Shown here one piece after another: positions 5,079 through 6,074 of a stretch of DNA of 6,074 nt. This DNA is from an uncultured Clostridia bacterium (GTDB taxonomy: Bacteria > Bacillota > Dehalobacteriia > UBA4068 > JAAVYR01): positions 1 to 6,074 of the forward strand of contig CAMNVD010000068.1 in assembly GCA_946562005.1 (NCBI GenBank), written 5' to 3'. Within the stretch, counting starts at the first letter, position 1. Each line of letters begins with the position of its first letter. A program made the position numbers and the translations under genes. Under the pieces are notes generated by a model. That model did not search any database. It worked only from the letters and a program-made list of their open reading frames with translations, and had not been told where the DNA came from.

Positions 5079-6074
5079 ATGACCCATTATGACGAACCAA
5101 TAGAACCAAATGCAGATAAAAATGCTCCTACTGATTGGGAGCTGGATTTACATGGGGACTTGCCCCTACAGGAAATCAATAACCTCTCCTTTGACCAGTT
5201 AAAGGAAATCGCTGCTCGTGCCCAGCAGACGGCAGAGGAGGCTAATGAAATCGCTGCGCAAAAGGAAGCGGCAGCCCTTGAAGCAGAACGGGCTGCGAAA
5301 CTAGCGTTAGCAGCTTCTGCTGATGCCGACCAGGCAAAGCAATCAGCTGCGGAAGCCACCAGCAAGGCAGAGTTACTCCTGAACAAGCTAAAGGAAGAGG
5401 AAGCTAAGGAACTGGCGCAAGAGGCGGCAGCCTTAGCGCAGGAAAAACAGGCCAAGTTAAACCAGATAGAGCTAGAAATGGCAGCGCTCCAGGAGAAGTT
5501 GTCTTTAGCGCAACAGGAGGCGGCTGCTGCCCAGGAACAAGCAAAGTTTGCCCGGGTAACCCCTGCTGAATTTTGGCAAGAGGCAGAGGATGCGCCTGCC
5601 CCAGATAGGCAGGAAGTGATTGCGGCGGAGGCTGCTATGGCCGCAGCTGTTTCTGCTACGGCTATTGCTGAGGAAGCACAGAAGAAAGCAGAGGATTTGC
5701 AGCAGGAGTATCAAGCGGGGAAAAAGGAACAGGCAGCTCTTGCCACAGAAATAGAAAAATGGCTGGCTAAAGAAGAAAATGCACAGTCCGCTATGACCAT
5801 GGCCCAACGTAAGCAAGAGGTGCTTGCTAAAAAAATAGCGGACAAGCAGTTTTTTGATAAGGAGGAAGATGTCTTTGTCGAGCGGCGGGATAACTTTGCT
5901 GCGATTACGAAAGAAGATATTCCTGTTTTCAAAAAGAAAAAGTCCCATCCCATCTTGAGCTTTTGTATTTTTTTGATTGTGGTAATAGGCGCAGCGCTAG
6001 CCATTAAAACCTTTGTGCTGCAAATTGCTAATATCTCTGGAGAGTCGATGTCTCCTACTCTCCACGATGATGAT
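5079..6074 (+). CDS. lepB: Signal peptidase I with long N-terminal coiled-coil extension (3' truncated by window)
   Basis: Predicted type I signal peptidase, the membrane Ser/Lys protease that removes signal peptides from exported proteins. The frame is open for 332 codons from ATG 5079 to the window end. The ribosome binding site is weak (AAGG at 5064-5067 or GGTG at 5070-5073). Residues 1-35 are acidic. Residues 36-158 are Ala/Glu/Lys/Gln-rich predicted coiled coil, 159-178 a Pro-containing break with a Trp, 179-262 a second coiled coil, and 263-284 a mixed segment with several Phe. KKKK at 285-288 then precedes a transmembrane helix at about 292-314, and the box ISGESMSPTL at 319-328 carries the presumed nucleophile Ser323. 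The positive residues before the helix place the N-terminal part in the cytoplasm and the catalytic domain outside, as in Gram-positive enzymes. The lysine-bearing catalytic region lies beyond the window. In SipS-type enzymes the serine is near residue 40, so about 280 residues are extra. Confidence 0.85.
   Translation, partial: MTHYDEPIEPNADKNAPTDWELDLHGDLPLQEINNLSFDQLKEIAARAQQTAEEANEIAAQKEAAALEAERAAKLALAASADADQAKQSAAEATSKAELLLNKLKEEEAKELAQEAAALAQEKQAKLNQIELEMAALQEKLSLAQQEAAAAQEQAKFARVTPAEFWQEAEDAPAPDRQEVIAAEAAMAAAVSATAIAEEAQKKAEDLQQEYQAGKKEQAALATEIEKWLAKEENAQSAMTMAQRKQEVLAKKIADKQFFDKEEDVFVERRDNFAAITKEDIPVFKKKKSHPILSFCIFLIVVIGAALAIKTFVLQIANISGESMSPTLHDDD

Noticed and set aside
5859..5871. 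AAGGAGGA followed 2 bases later by ATG, suggesting that the signal peptidase starts here separately from the coiled coil.
   Set aside because: The ATG is out of frame and reaches a TGA within about 30 codons. No in-frame ATG, GTG or TTG follows at suitable distance. The purines encode Lys-Glu-Glu.
5087..6004. Several minus-strand open frames opposite the coiled-coil gene (Ser/Ala/Cys-rich or Leu/Phe-rich).
   Set aside because: They are complements of the Ala/Glu/Lys/Gln codons of the plus-strand gene, which has the recognisable signal peptidase end and a promoter.

Overview
The window reads as chromosomal housekeeping DNA from a low-to-mid GC Bacillota. The evidence is an SRP RNA of the large Bacillus/Clostridium type (with an Alu-like 5' domain, about 268 nt) directly upstream of dnaX-ybaB-recR, a YtqA/YhcC-type radical SAM gene, strong purine-rich ribosome binding sites, and a Gram-positive-style signal peptidase I. 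The class is uncertain; Negativicutes is a guess. No phage, transposase, CRISPR or tRNA gene is visible.

Layout. Bases 2-619: 3' part of a radical SAM gene (TIGR01212 family). Bases 620-802: spacer with a tandem 10-bp repeat, a good sigma-70-type promoter and one copy of a short interspersed repeat. Bases 803-1070: SRP RNA (ffs), with AT-rich complementary flanks and a terminator at 1096-1133. Bases 1201-3072: dnaX. Bases 3073-3244: spacer with a promoter and a second repeat copy. Bases 3245-3565: ybaB/ebfC. Bases 3582-4184: recR. Bases 4185-4424: convergent spacer with a strong bidirectional terminator, a degenerate third repeat copy and a second hairpin-plus-T-run. Bases 4425-4880, minus strand: rnhA with a TTG start. 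Bases 4881-5078: divergent promoter region. Bases 5079-6074 (runs off the end): a long open frame that ends in the transmembrane anchor and catalytic-serine box of signal peptidase I.

How the genes fit together. dnaX, ybaB and recR form the conserved replication/recombination-repair cluster (clamp loader, nucleoid-associated protein, RecFOR mediator), and rnhA next to it removes RNA from RNA-DNA hybrids. SRP RNA and signal peptidase I both act in protein export, at targeting and at signal-peptide removal.

The most unusual item is the last gene. The signal peptidase I core is preceded by about 288 residues of Ala/Glu/Lys/Gln-rich predicted coiled coil, so the catalytic serine lies near residue 323 instead of about 40. 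The second item of interest is the repeat family found in three intergenic spacers, two copies of which lie just downstream of promoters.
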